Source: Pratylenchus scribneri (lineage: Eukaryota; Nematoda; Chromadorea; Rhabditida; Pratylenchidae). Taken from it: a DNA stretch of 64,000 nt. Every line of letters begins with the position of its first letter. Positions within the stretch are counted from its first letter, which is position 1. This document shows, in pieces, positions 42,629 to 60,362 of the stretch. Under the pieces are notes generated by a model. That model did not search any database. It had not been told where the DNA came from and saw only the letters and a program-made list of their open reading frames with translations. A program made the position numbers and the translations under genes. The stretch is taken from positions 1,054,001 through 1,118,000 of the forward strand of contig JAQSEB010000104.1 of assembly GCA_030063045.1 (NCBI GenBank), written 5' to 3'.

Positions 42629-45600
42629 GAAATCAGAACAATAAAACATTTAAAATCAGAACAACAGCAAAACATTTAAAATCAGAACAACAACAAAAAA
42701 TTTAAAATCAGAATAACAGCAAACATTTAAAATCAGAACATAAACAAAACATTGAAAATCAGAACATAAACAAAACATTTAAAATCAGAACAACAACAAA
42801 ACATTTAAAATCAGAACAACAACAAAACATTTAAAATCAGATCAATAACAAAACATTTAAAATCAGAACAACAACAAAACATTTAAAATCAGAACAACAA
42901 CAAAACATTTAAAATCAGAACAACAACAAAACATTTAAAATCAGAACAACAACAAAACATTTAAAATCAGAACAATAACAAAACATTTAAAATCAGAACA
43001 ACAACAAAACATTTAAAATCAGAACAACAACAAAACATTTAAAATCAGAACAACAACAAAACATTTAAAATCAGAACAATAACAAAACATTTAAAATCAG
43101 AACAACAACAAAACATTTAAAATCAGAACAACAACAAAACATTTAAAATCAGAACAATAACAAAACATTTAAAATCAGAACAACAACAAAACATTTAAAA
43201 TCAGAACAACAACAAAACATTTAAAATCACAACAACAACAAAACATTTAAAATCAGAACAACAACAAAACATTTAAAATCAGAACAACAACAAAACATTT
43301 AAAATCAGAACAACAACAAAACATTTAAAATCAGAACAACAACAAAACATTTAAAATCAGAACAACAACAAAACATTTAAAATCAGAACAACAACAAAAC
43401 ATTTAAAATCACAACAACAACAAAACATTTAAAATCAGAACAATAACAAAACATTTAAAATCAGAACAACAACAAAACATTTAAAATCAGAACAACAACA
43501 AAACATTTAAAATCAGAACAACAACAAAACATTTAAAATCAGAACAACAACAAAACATTTAAAATCAGAACAACAACAAAACATTTAAAATCACAACAAC
43601 AACAAAACATTTAAAATCAGAACAACAACAAAACATTTAAAATCAGAACAACAACAAAACATTTAAAATCAGAACAACAACAAAACATTTAAAATCAGAA
43701 CAACAACAAAACATTTAAAATCAGAACAACAACAAAACATTTAAAATCAGAACAACAACAAAACATTTAAAATCACAACAACAACAAAACATTTAAAATC
43801 AGAACAATAACAAAACATTTAAAATCAGAACAACAACAAAACATTTAAAATCAGAACAACAACAAAACATTTAAAATCAGAACAATAACAAAACATTTAA
43901 AATCAGAACAACAACAAAACATTTAAAATCAGAACAACAACAAAACATTTAAAATCAGAACAACAACAAAACATTTAAAATCAGAACAATAACAAAACAT
44001 TTAAAATCAGAACAACAACAAAACATTTAAAATCAGAACAACAACAAAACATTTAAAATCAGAACAATAACAAAACATTGAAAATCAGAACATAAACAAA
44101 ACATTGAAAATCAGAACAACAACAAAACATTTAAAATCAGAACAACAACAAAACATTTAAAATCAGAACAATAACAAAACATTTAAAATCAGAACAACAA
44201 CAAAACATTTAAAATCAGAACAACAACAAAACATTTAAAATCAGAACAATAACAAAACATTTAAAATCAGAACAACAACAAAACATTTAAAATCAGAACA
44301 ATAACAAAACATTTAAAATCAGAACAACAACAAAACATTTAAAATCAGAACAACAACAAAACATTTAAAATCAGAACAATAACAAAACATTTAAAATCAC
44401 AACAACAACAAAACATTTAAAATCAGAACAACAACAAAACATTTAAAATCAGAACAACAACAAAACATTTAAAATCACAACAACAACAAAACATTTAAAA
44501 TCAGAACAACAACAAAACATTTAAAATCAGAACAACAACAAAACATTTAAAATCAGAACAATAACAAAACATTTAAAATCAGAACAACAACAAAACATTT
44601 AAAATCAGAACAACAACAAAACATTTAAAATCAGAACAATAACAAAACATTGAAAATCAGAACATAAACAAAACATTGAAAATCAGAACAACAACAAAAC
44701 ATTTAAAATCAGAACAACAACAAAACATTTAAAATCAGAACAATAACAAAACATTGAAAATCAGAACATAAACAAAACATTGAAAATCAGAACAACAACA
44801 AAACATTTAAAATCAGAACAACAACAAAACATTTAAAATCAGAACAATAACAAAACATTTAAAATCAGAACAACAACAAAACATTTAAAATCAGAACAAC
44901 AACAAAACATTTAAAATCAGAACAATAACAAAACATTTAAAATCAGAACAACAACAAAACATTTAAAATCACAACAACAACAAAACATTTAAAATCACAA
45001 CAACAACAAAACATTTAAAATCAGAACAATAACAAAACATTTAAAATCACAACAACAACAAAACATTTAAAATCAGAACAACAACAAAACATTTAAAATC
45101 AGAACAACAACAAAACATTTAAAATCAGAACAACAACAAAACATTTAAAATCAGAACAATAACAAAACATTTAAAATCAGAACAACAACAAAACATTTAA
45201 AATCAGAACAATAACAAAACATTGAAAATCAGAACATAAACAAAACATTGAAAATCAGAACAACAACAAAACATTTAAAATCAGAACAACAACAAAACAT
45301 TTAAAATCAGAACAATAACAAAACATTGAAAATCAGAACATAAACAAAACATTGAAAATCAGAACAACAACAAAACATTGAAAATCAGAACAACAACAAA
45401 ACATTTAAAATCAGAACAACAACAAAACATTTAAAATCAGAACAACAACAAAACATTTAAAATCAGAACAATAACAAAACATTGAAAATCAGAACATAAA
45501 CAAAACATTGAAAATCAGAACAACAACAAAACATTTAAAATCAGAACAACAACAAAACATTTAAAATCAGAACAATAACAAAACATTGAAAATCAGAACA

Positions 45601-48600
45601 TAAACAAAACATTGAAAATCAGAACAACAACAAAACATTTAAAATCAGAACAATAACAAAACATTTAAAATCAGAACAACAACAAAACATTTAAAATCAG
45701 AACAACAACAAAACATTTAAAATCAGAACAACAACAAAACATTTAAAATCAGAACAATAACAAAACATTGAAAATCAGAACAACAACAAAACATTTAAAA
45801 TCAGAACAACAACAAAACATTTAAAATCAGAACAACAACAAAACATAGGAAATCAGAACAACAACAAAACATTGAAAATCAGAACAAAAACAAAACATTT
45901 AAAATCACAACAACAACAAAACATTGAAAATCAGAACAACAACAAAACATTTAAAATCAGAATAACAACAAAACATTGAAAATCAGAACATAAACAAAAC
46001 ATTGAAAATCAGAACAACAACAAAACATTTAAAATCAGAACAACAACAAAACATTTAAAATCAGAACAATAACAAAACATTGAAAATCAGAACATAAACA
46101 AAACATTGAAAATCAGAACAACAACAAAACATTTAAAATCAGAACAACAACAAAACATTTAAAATCAGAACAATAACAAAACATTTAAAATCAGAACAAC
46201 AACAAAACATTTAAAATCACAACAACAACAAAACATTTAAAATCAGAACAATAACAAAACATTTAAAATCAGAACAACAACAAAACATTTAAAATCAGAA
46301 CAATAACAAAACATTTAAAATCAGAACAACAACAAAACATTTAAAATCAGAACAACAACAAAACATTTAAAATCAGAACAACAACAAAACATTTAAAATC
46401 AGAACAATAACAAAACATTGAAAATCAGAACAACAACAAAACATTTAAAATCAGAACAACAACAAAACATTTAAAATCAGAACAACAACAAAACATAGGA
46501 AATCAGAACAACAACAAAACATTGAAAATCAGAACAAAAACAAAACATTGAAAATCAGAACAACAACAAAACATTGAAAATCAGAACAACAACAAAACAT
46601 TGAAAATCAGAACAACAACAAAACATTTAAAATCAGAACAACAACAAAACATTGAAAATCAGAACAACAACAAAACATTTAAAATCAGAACAACAACAAA
46701 ACATTTAAAATCAGAACAATAACAAAACATTGAAAATCAGAACATAAACAAAACATTGAAAATCAGAACAACAACAAAACATTTAAAATCAGAACAATAA
46801 CAAAACATTGAAAATCAGAACAACAACAAAACATTGAAAATCAGAACAACAACAAAACATTTAAAATCAGAACAACAACAAAACATTGAAAATCAGAACA
46901 ACAACAAAACATTTAAAATCAGAACAACAACAAAACATTTAAAATCAGAACAATAACAAAACATTTAAAATCAGAACAACAACAAAACATTTAAAATCAG
47001 AACAACAACAAAACATTTAAAATCAGAACAATAACAAAACATTGAAAATCAGAACATAAACAAAACATTTAAAATCACAACAACAACAAAACATTTAAAA
47101 TCACAACAACAACAAAACATTTAAAATCAGAACAATAACAAAACTTTAAAATCAGAACAACAACAAAACATTGAAAATCAGAACAACAACAAAACATTGA
47201 AAATCAGAACAACAACAAAACATTTAAAATCAGAACAACAACAAAACATTGAAAATCAGAACAACAACAAAACATTTAAAATCAGAACAACAACAAAACA
47301 TTTAAAATCAGAACAATAACAAAACATTGAAAATCAGAACATAAACAAAACATTGAAAATCAGAACAACAACAAAACATTTAAAATCAGAACAATAACAA
47401 AACATTTAAAATCAGAACAACAACAAAACATTTAAAATCAGAACAATAACAAAACATTGAAAATCAGAACATAAACAAAACATTGAAAATCAGAACAACA
47501 ACAAAACATTGAAAATCAGAACATAAACAAAACATTGAAAATCAGAACAACAACAAAACATTTAAAATCAGAACAACAACAAAACATTTAAAATCAGAAC
47601 AATAACAAAACATTGAAAATCAGAACATAAACAAAACATTGAAAATCAGAACAACAACAAAACATTTAAAATCAGAACAACAACAAAACATTTAAAATCA
47701 GAACAATAACAAAACATTGAAAATCAGAACATAAACAAAACATTGAAAATCAGAACAACAACAAAACATTTAAAATCACAACAACAACAAAACATTTAAA
47801 ATCAGAACAACAACAAAACATTTAAAATCAGAACAACAACAAAACATTTAAAATCACAACAACAACAAAACATTTAAAATCAGAACAACAACAAAACATT
47901 TAAAATCAGAACAACAACAAAACATTTAAAATCAGAACAATAACAAAACATTTAAAATCAGAACAACAACAAAACATTTAAAATCAGAACAACAACAAAA
48001 CATTTAAAATCAGAACAACAACAAAACATTTAAAATCAGAACAATAACAAAACATTTAAAATCAGAACAACAACAAAACATTTAAAATCAGAACAACAAC
48101 AAAACATTTAAAATCAGAACAACAACAAAACATTTAAAATCAGAACAATAACAAAACATTGAAAATCAGAACAACAACAAAACATTTAAAATCAGAACAA
48201 CAACAAAACATTTAAAATCAGAACAACAACAAAACATAGGAAATCAGAACAACAACAAAACATTGAAAATCAGAACAAAAACAAAACATTTAAAATCACA
48301 ACAACAACAAAACATTGAAAATCAGAACAACAACAAAACATTTAAAATCAGAATAACAACAAAACATTTAAAATCAGAACAACAACAAAACATTTAAAAT
48401 CAGAACAACAACAAAACATTTAAAATCACAACAATAACAAAACATTTAAAATCAGAACAACAACAAAACATTTAAAATCAGAACAACAACAAAACATTTA
48501 AAATCAGAACAATAACAAAACATTTAAAATCAGAACAACAACAAAACATTTAAAATCACAACAATAACAAAACATTTAAAATCAGAACAACAACAAAACA

Positions 48601-50380
48601 TTTAAAATCAGAACAACAACAAAACATTTAAAATCACAACAACAACAAAACATTGAAAATCAGAACAACAACAAAACATTTAAAATCAGAACAACAACAA
48701 AACATTTAAAATCAAAACAACAACAAAACATTTTCCGGAATGAAATCAGAAGAACAACAAAACATTTTCCGGAATGAAATCAGAAGAACAACAAAACATT
48801 TTCCGGAATGAAATCAGAACAACAACAAAACATTTTCCGGAATGAAATCAGAACAACAACAAAACATTGAAAATCAGAACAACAACAAGACATTTAAAAT
48901 CAGAACAACAACAAAACATTGAAAATTAGAACAACAACAAAACATTTAAAATCAGAACAACAACAAAACATTTTCCGGAATGAAATCAGAAGAACAACAA
49001 AACATTTTCCGGAATGAAATCAGAACAACAACAAAACATTTAAAATCAGAACAACAACAAAACATTTAAAATCACAACAACAACAAAACATTTAAAATCA
49101 GAACAACAACAAAACATTTAAAATCAGAACAACAACAAAACATTTAAAATCACAACAACAACAAAACATTTAAAATCAGAACAACAACAAAACATTTAAA
49201 ATCAGAACAACAACAAAACATTTAAAATCAGAACAATAACAAAACATTTAAAATCAGAACAACAACAAAACATTTAAAATCAGAACAACAACAAAACATT
49301 TAAAATCAGAACAACAACAAAACATTTAAAATCAGAACAATAACAAAACATTTAAAATCAGAACAACAACAAAACATTTAAAATCAGAACAACAACAAAA
49401 CATTTAAAATCAGAACAACAACAAAACATTTAAAATCAGAACAATAACAAAACATTTAAAATCAGAACAATAACAAAACATTTAAAATCAGAACAACAAC
49501 AAAACATTTAAAATCAGAACAACAACAAAACATTTAAAATCAGAACAACAACAAAACATAGAAAATCAGAACAACAACAAAACATTGAAAATTAGAACAA
49601 CAACAAAACATTTAAAATCAGAACAACAACAAAACATTTTCCGGAATGAAATCAGAAGAACAACAAAACATTTTCCGGAATGAAATCAGAACAACAACAA
49701 AACATTTAAAATCAGAACAACAACAAAACATTTAAAATCACAACAACAACAAAACATTTAAAATCACAACAACAACAAAACATTTAAAATCAGAACAACA
49801 ACAAAACATTTAAAATCAGAACAACAACAAAACATTTAAAATCAGAACAACAACAAAACATTTAAAATCAGAACAACAACAAAACATTTAAAATCAGAAC
49901 AATAACAAAACATTTAAAATCAGAACAACAACAAAACATTTAAAATCAGAACAACAACAAAACATTTAAAATCAGAACAATAACAAAACATTTAAAATCA
50001 GAACAACAACAAAACATTTAAAATCAGAACAACAACAAAACATTTAAAATCAGAACAACAACAAAACATTTAAAATCAGAACAATAACAAAACATTGAAA
50101 ATCAGAACAACAACAAAACATTTAAAATCAGAACAACAACAAAACATTTAAAATCAGAACAATAACAAAACATTTAAAATCAGAACAACAACAAAACATT
50201 TAAAATCAGAACAACAACAAAACATTTAAAATCAGAACAACAACAAAACATAGAAAATCAGAACAACAACAAAACATTTAAAATCCGAACAACAACAAAA
50301 CATTTAAAATCACAACAACAACAAAACATTTAAAATCACAACAACAACAAAACATTGAAAATCAGAACAACAACAAAACG
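42629..50380 (+). repeat. 7.75-kb A/C-rich satellite array, 26-bp unit, about 295 copies
   Basis: Tandem units of AAAACATTTAAAATCAG plus AACAACAAC. Variants: AACAATAAC or AACATAAAC spacers, ATCAC for ATCAG, CATTGAAAATCAG, CATAGGAAATCAG, and from 48.7 kb units carrying TTTTCCGGAATGAAATCAG. Variants are arranged in recurring blocks. The + strand is almost free of G except in CAG. No coding signal. It lies between a rightward and a leftward gene. Confidence 0.98.
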
Positions 50381-50561
50381 TTTTCGAAATACCGTACTTT
50401 CTCTCGCGCATATTCCTTTTTATGTTAGCTTTTAATTGGGAGCATTTTTTGTGCTTTTCTGATTTATTTGTTTCGTCCATACAAAAAGTGCACATTTGTT
50501 TTAAACTATTTCTTTGTTGTAAAATTCAAAAAAGATTGTAATAAATTAATTAAAATGCTTT

Positions 50562-51922
50562 TTATGGCTTCATTCCTCCATCCATTATGTCCATTCTCAT
50601 CATTGCTAAACAACATCCATGTTTTTTATGGCATCGACAATTGAGGCTTCCATTCTTCACTGCTGGTGATTTCCTTTGTTTTGCAATTAAACGGATTCGG
50701 AAGAATAAAAAAATTGCCAACAAAAATGAAGAAAGGGAAAAGAAAATTGCCACGGACAAAGCAAACCTATGGAAAAAATATGAAATTAAGGAAGGATTGC
50801 CACAATTGAAAACCATTGAAGGAAATGATGCCAATGCCAATGAACAGAATCCACCGAAATTTCATTGGCTTTTTCTTTGCAATTTTGTTCCTCATCAGCC
50901 AATTTGGATTTTCTGCCAATTGGCACTGTCCTTGTTGTGCCCATTAGCACGGACCGTTTATGGACAATCAATTCACGGAGAGCACCCAAAATTGAACGCA
51001 AAATTCGGGGATATTGCCTGGAGGGATTTCGTAGGAATTGTCGCTAAAATAAGCAAATATGTAATTTTTAAATGGAAGTGGGCGGACTTGTTCCGAAATA
51101 ATGGAATTCTTTTCAATTGGCGAAATTGGGATGGATGGATGCGAATAAATGTGAATTTGCATTGGCACCGCATTGACCATAATCAAAATGCCCAAATGGC
51201 AGCCAAATGTGCCCTCAACCAGGCCCCAATCTCTGGCAATTCTTTCGCCAATTTTCTACAAAATAGGGGGCAATATTTCCTTATCATTTGTGTTACTAAC
51301 ATCTTTTGGATTCTCCTCCAATTCATTCAATCTTTGCCAAATCACATCAATTAGCCTCCGGGCATCTCCATCCTGAATCCAATCGCGCCATTGTCTTTGG
51401 GTAATATTCTCAAAAAGTGGCCTCTGTTGTTGGCCAGCCTCAATCGGGAATTGGGACAATGCAATGCCAATTTTGATTCCTTTTTGGACGCAACGATTCG
51501 TCGAAATTTGCTGTAAATTTGTGGTCATTTATGGCAAAAATAAATGAATGAACATTTTTTGTCCATTCTGGGAAGAATGTGATCAATTCTTGCAATTCAA
51601 TTCGATCCTCCTTTTCCATCAATGAATCCGGATCGCAAATGTGGCCACCGAGTCGATCCAAATTGCATTCCCAATTGTCCTGTGGATTCGGGAATGTGCC
51701 AATTGTGTACTTTTTAATTGGATAAATTATTCCGATTGGCTTCGATTCGACAATATCCCAAAAAGTTTGTGGGAATGTTGGCCGTAATGGAAGAGTTGAT
51801 TGGGTTGAATTTAGAGAGAGATTATTATAGAGTGAAGATGAATTTGATGAAAATAAAGAAGAAAAATTTAAAGGGAATAGGGCGAAGAATATTGAAATTG
51901 AAATAGATTTATTATTAGCCAT
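50562..51922 (-). CDS. MOLO-1-like TPM-domain membrane protein
   Basis: Exons 51922-51554, 51510-51301, 51255-51088 and 51043-50855 join in phase 0 (312 residues). The last exon, 50766-50562, codes a membrane helix (FALSVAIFFSLSSFLLAIFLF) plus a basic Cys-rich tail (NCRCHKKHGCC) but needs a 2-nt phase that no GT donor supplies. GC donors at TG/GCATTGG or TG/GCATCA would fit; the phase-0 join gives a different hydrophobic tail. The N-terminus is a signal-anchor-like stretch (SISIFFALFPLNFSSLF). TPM-domain hallmarks: IGTFPNPQDNWEC, GGHICDPDSLMEKEDRIELQ, RCVQKGIKIGIALSQF, and CHLGILIMVNAVPMQIHIYS. In C. elegans, MOLO-1 is an auxiliary subunit of levamisole-sensitive acetylcholine receptors. Many nematode paralogues have unknown roles, so the specific function is not claimed. 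Confidence 0.8.
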
Positions 51923-52562
51923 AATTTATTGGATAAAATTATCAAATGTTTTGTGTTGATTGGATTAATTAAAATTGTGTAGTTTGATCGGACAATAACT
52001 GAAGTTTATTATTAAATAAGCCGGCAGTGAAGAGAGAGGCTATGGGAAAATAATAATCTGAACGGTTCAATCTCGACAATAAGCCTTTTCTTTTTTTCCT
52101 TTGGATTTAATCAATTTGCCATCGATGATCATTGAAAAGAGGAAAGGAAAAAGTAAGAATAAAAATGGATTATGGCTAAATATGGAAGGATCATTTGAAT
52201 CACACTTTTGACTGAATCTTTGATTAAAAAAAGAATAAACAATGTTGGACATATTTATTTATTTATTGTTTAATTAATAATTACTTTTAGAAATATGTTA
52301 GGATTCAAATCCAAACCATTAATTCTCATCGTTAGATCCGATACAAACTTGGCCCGTAAAAAAGCGATGATTAAAGCAGTAATCAAAAAATCAGGAAATT
52401 ATAACTTTGCCCAAAGGCAAATTCATTACAAAATATCAAAAATGATTTATTTTTTTGATGATCTACAATTAAATTTTCTTATCAAAATATCCATAGAAAA
52501 ATAACATCAAAAAATTTTTTAAATATTTTTACAAAAATATAAATTTTTATAATTATCCTTGG
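51923..52562. other. Intergenic between TSP-like and MOLO-1-like genes
   Basis: AT-rich with no gene recognised. A 69-codon + strand open frame at 52295-52504 has no support. Confidence 0.55.
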
Positions 52563-53698
52563 TTATTTTCCGCCGGTTCCATTGATTTGCATTGTCTGCA
52601 ACATTCCGGCATTCAAATTGCCCAAATTATTCCCTCCAATTTGCATGGATTGAAGCATTGTGGCAGTCCAGGCGCTGCCGAATCCGGCGCCACCAATGCC
52701 CGAAATTGTGATTTGCTGCTGGGGAAGGGACCCAAATTGAGGAATAGCAGAAATTGGATTGACAATTTTATCCACCGCATTTGGCGTCGGGCAGGCACGG
52801 ACATCGGAATATGAACCACTGGGGGGAAATATATTTTGATTAAATTAAATCATTTTTAATAAGCCATTTTTGGAGATAAAGTTGAATAGAATTTATGGCA
52901 AAAATAATAAGGCTAATAAATTCTAGGGCATAGAATTTACATTTTAAAACCAATGTCAATGCCAATAATGCCTAAGGATCTTTCCTATTCATCCTACTGT
53001 ACCACCACTTTTTGCCTAATCGCCCTGTCATCTGATCAATCAAATATTGCCCCAATCTGCCTTTTTAAATCCACCCGTTTTTCCTCTCTTTTTCCCCTTC
53101 ACATTTCTATTATATTTTCCGCAGAATAAATAAATAAATAATAATTTTTAAAGTTGAGAGTCTCTTTATCACTATCCCATTCGTTTGGCCATTGGGGGCA
53201 TAGGCCTCCAGTGAAGGCCCGGATCGGGAACTTAAAGTCCAGCTCTCGAACCAAACAACTTTATTCCAAGATAACTAGATTATATAACTAATAATCAAAA
53301 AGCATCATAGATTCTTACGTGCAATTGAATGGAGCAATTGATGAGGAAGGGGGAAGTTGGCATCCGGCTGGTTGGGGAAGGCATGGACGAATTCTTTGTT
53401 GAACATTCAAACTGGACAATGCAAACAGAAATGGGGAGGTTGGGCAAGCGGTCCTTCATAAATTAAATTAAATTATTCCCTTCAATTTTAATTAAATAAT
53501 TGTGGAATTAAAAAATATGCCCTTTTATAATATTTTCATCAATCATTCACCGTAACCGTACCAATTGCTCCAATCGCCCCAAATTCCATTGTTTTGGCAA
53601 GGCACCACTGCAACATTGCTTCCATTGTTTTGTTGGCCAAAATTCAAAGGAAATTGACGCAAAATTGAAAGCAAAAAGATCCAGCAATAAATTTGCAT
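52563..53698 (-). CDS. Secreted protein with thrombospondin type-1-like segment
   Basis: Three exons: 53698-about 53557, 53453-53319 and 52818-52563. A signal peptide (MQIYCWIFLLSILRQFPLNF) is followed by WGDWSNWYG, then CPTSPF, QQRIRPCLPQPAGCQLPP and YSDVRACPTPNA. The WxxWxxW plus spaced Cys and Arg pattern is that of a TSP1 repeat, truncated relative to the usual 55-60 residues. The C-terminal half is Gly/Gln/Met-rich (GIGGAGFGSAW, GNLNAGMLQTMQINGTGGK). Exon 2 to 3 joins cleanly. Exon 1 to 2 is out of phase by one base with any GT donor, so either the sequence has an indel, the junction is unusual, or this copy is damaged. An in-frame upstream ATG exists at 53731. Role unknown; matrix or cuticle contact is a family-level guess. 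Confidence 0.65.
52952..53272 (+). repeat. Dispersed repeat, copy 3 (intronic)
   Basis: The longest copy, in the last intron of the TSP-like gene. Block one shares TCCTACTGTACCACCACTTT and GCCTAATC with copies 1 and 2. Block two (GGCCATTGGGGGCATAGGCC and CTCTCGAACCAAACAA) is shared with copy 1 only. Confidence 0.85.
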
Positions 53699-54083
53699 TA
53701 TTCCGCTTTTTCTCTTTATTAATTTATTCAATGCTTATTTATCTACATTGGGGAAATGGCGTATATTTTAATTAAATCCAAAAGGGGCAAAATATATTGA
53801 ACAATTTTATATTGGAGAAAATAAATATTATCATTAATAAAAGTTTCACAAATTGGACAATTTTCGAAAAAAAAGGAAAGGGTTGTCATCATGAGCCAAA
53901 AATGAAAAAAAATGAGTATAACAAATGAACATGTGGATTTAAAAAAGGATGAAATTATTAGGCAACAAAAAAACATAATCCAATTTGCGTGAAATCCCCC
54001 ATTCCCATCATTGTTCTTCCTCTTCTCAAAACTATTTCCTTCCGCACTTTTCAAGTTCATTTCCATTCATTCAAATTTGTGCC
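53699..54083. other. Short intergenic gap
   Basis: 385 bp between two same-strand genes. No feature recognised; it contains the promoter or trans-splice region of the TSP-like gene. Confidence 0.55.
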
Positions 54084-55285
54084 CTAATCCTGCATTGCTT
54101 CTTGCTCCAATGCCATTTCCTTTGGATCGCCGTCATTCGCCGATTTTTCCTCACTGCCCAACAATTTATAGTCCGAATCCTTTTTTGGAAGGGAAAATTG
54201 AATTTCCACCAATGGTTTTTGTTCTTTTTCCCCATTTTTGGCTTTAAAATTGGCAAAAATTTTCCATTTCCAAAAATATCATTTCTTTTTCTATGGCATC
54301 ATTTTTGCCTACTCACAAATTCCAATCCAATTTGGCATTTTGATGTTCCGGCTGTCGTGAAAATGTCCATTTGAAGTATTCCACCGTTGTTGGCAAGTCC
54401 CAATGGGCAATTGAATGCTTTTGTCTGTTTTGGGCCCATCTGCATTCCATTCGGTGCCACCGACTCAACTATCATTCCCGAATCATTCAAATGGACTCGC
54501 ATATTGTTCCCATAATGGATGATGGCACTGCCGAATTTTACTATTCATAAGGGGAAATATTAATTAGTATTTAGGCTTTTATTCAAATGAAATTTGCCAC
54601 AATAAAAGTTATTCAAAATCCAAAAAGATTCGATGAAAATGATTTATCCCTCAGGCACATTGGATTGGAAGGTACTGTTACTGTACCTCTGATTTATTTT
54701 CCTATCGTTTCCAAAAATTCCCCACCAACATTTTTGGACGGGTCCAACGCGCCATTTTCTGCGTACCCTTCTCAACATGGGCCTGGCCGCATCATGACGA
54801 AAATAGCGAGTTGTGCCGAAAAGGGAATTGGACCAATCAAGGCTGATTCGACAGCCGGGGAAGTCGATGAAAAGACTTCAAAATTGAATTCATTCTTGGC
54901 AAAAGCTCATATTTTTAATTCGCACCGATTATCCTCCAATTGTTCGGTTAAGCAGTCAGCATTTGGCAATAATGCCATGAATGTGATGCCATCGGATGGG
55001 GATGGCACTTGTAGACGAACAATTATTCGATTTGAGCCGGGCGAACGTTGGATAACACTGAATTTTGTAATATTTTTATAATTTTGTTGAATTATTATTA
55101 ATTTATCTCAGATTTATTTTGACCTAATTTAACAATTAAAATGGTGACTTTTAGTTTATAAATGATTTAAATAAGTCATCACATTTTTATAATAAATCTC
55201 ATTGTAAATTGACTTACATTCCATCAATATTGGCAATGAAAATGGAAAAAATGGCAAGAAAAGCGACAAAAATTGTTGATCTCAT
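54084..55285 (-). CDS. Small secreted protein, unknown family, 243 residues
   Basis: Five exons with canonical borders sum to 244 codons: 55285-55218, 55057-54926, 54875-54730, 54540-54313 and 54241-54084. The signal peptide is MRSTIFVAFLAIFSIFIANI. The mature part has four Cys (NADCLTE, FPGCRIS, FNCPLG, SKCQIG), enough for two disulfides. It has a basic cluster PMLRRVRRKWR resembling a proprotein convertase site and an acidic tail (KSANDGDPKEMALEQEAMQ). Beta-rich hydrophobic patterns (RIIVRLQVP, GITFMALLP, ILQMDIFTTAG) suggest a sandwich-like fold. Exon 4 has two usable donors: GTGAGT at 54316, which puts the last exon in a basic frame, and GTAGGC at 54312, used here because it gives a longer acidic, regular reading. 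I do not recognise the family. In a plant parasite it would be an effector candidate, but nothing here shows that. Confidence 0.7.
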
Positions 55286-55923
55286 TTTTGGATGGAAAAT
55301 AGGATTAAAAATTGGTTTTTTTGATGAAATTGAAAGCAAAACTTTTCATAAATAAATATAAAATGGTCAAATGGGAACGCCCAAATTCACAAATTTGGAA
55401 AGAAAAATTGTTGATTCAATTCATCAAAATTGGGCAAATTCCATTAAAAGAATTCCAAAATCTGGTTTATTTATGAACAAATCGTTTTGTGTGCATTGAA
55501 TGAACTCGAATATATCATATTTTGCATGAATAAATGCCATTTTATTAAACCTTTTTTTTGTCATTAGTCAAATCTTTTAAAATCATGCATTAATTCAATA
55601 ATATTTTTGACTGATTTAGGGCTTTATCCCGGCCAAAATCTTATCTTACTATCGTAAATTCTATAATAGAAGCTCCCCTTGGAGGGCTCTGGAATTTAAG
55701 CCCCAGGCTTCAAATATATGGCATTCCTAATTTAAGTAATTTAATTCGAATTTTAAATTGGAATAAAATGGAAGAAGAATATTTAAAAAATAAATAAAGT
55801 AAAAAAATTTATTCATTGTAAAAAATTGGGGAAAAATATTGAATCACATTTTAGCAGGACGAGAAAATAAAAAATTGTTGACCAAATTCATAATATTTTA
55901 TGATGGAAAATGGAACATTTTAT
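55286..55923. other. Intergenic between ELAV and secreted-protein genes
   Basis: AT-rich, no gene. Words near 55.63-55.71 kb (AGCTCCCC and AAGCCCCAGG) resemble the ends of the family C inverted-repeat element at 57.35 kb, but no full element is visible. Confidence 0.5.

Positions 55924-60362
<4,439 letters not shown>

Noticed and set aside
42629..50380. CRISPR-like array
   Set aside because: Units are head-to-tail without unique spacers, in a eukaryotic genome.
50587..51354. 255-codon + strand open frame
   Set aside because: Antisense shadow of the MOLO-1-like gene, whose reverse-strand exons carry TPM-domain motifs and splice sites.
54587..55081. 164-codon + strand open frame
   Set aside because: Opposite strand of exons 2-3 of the secreted-protein gene, which splice cleanly on the reverse strand.
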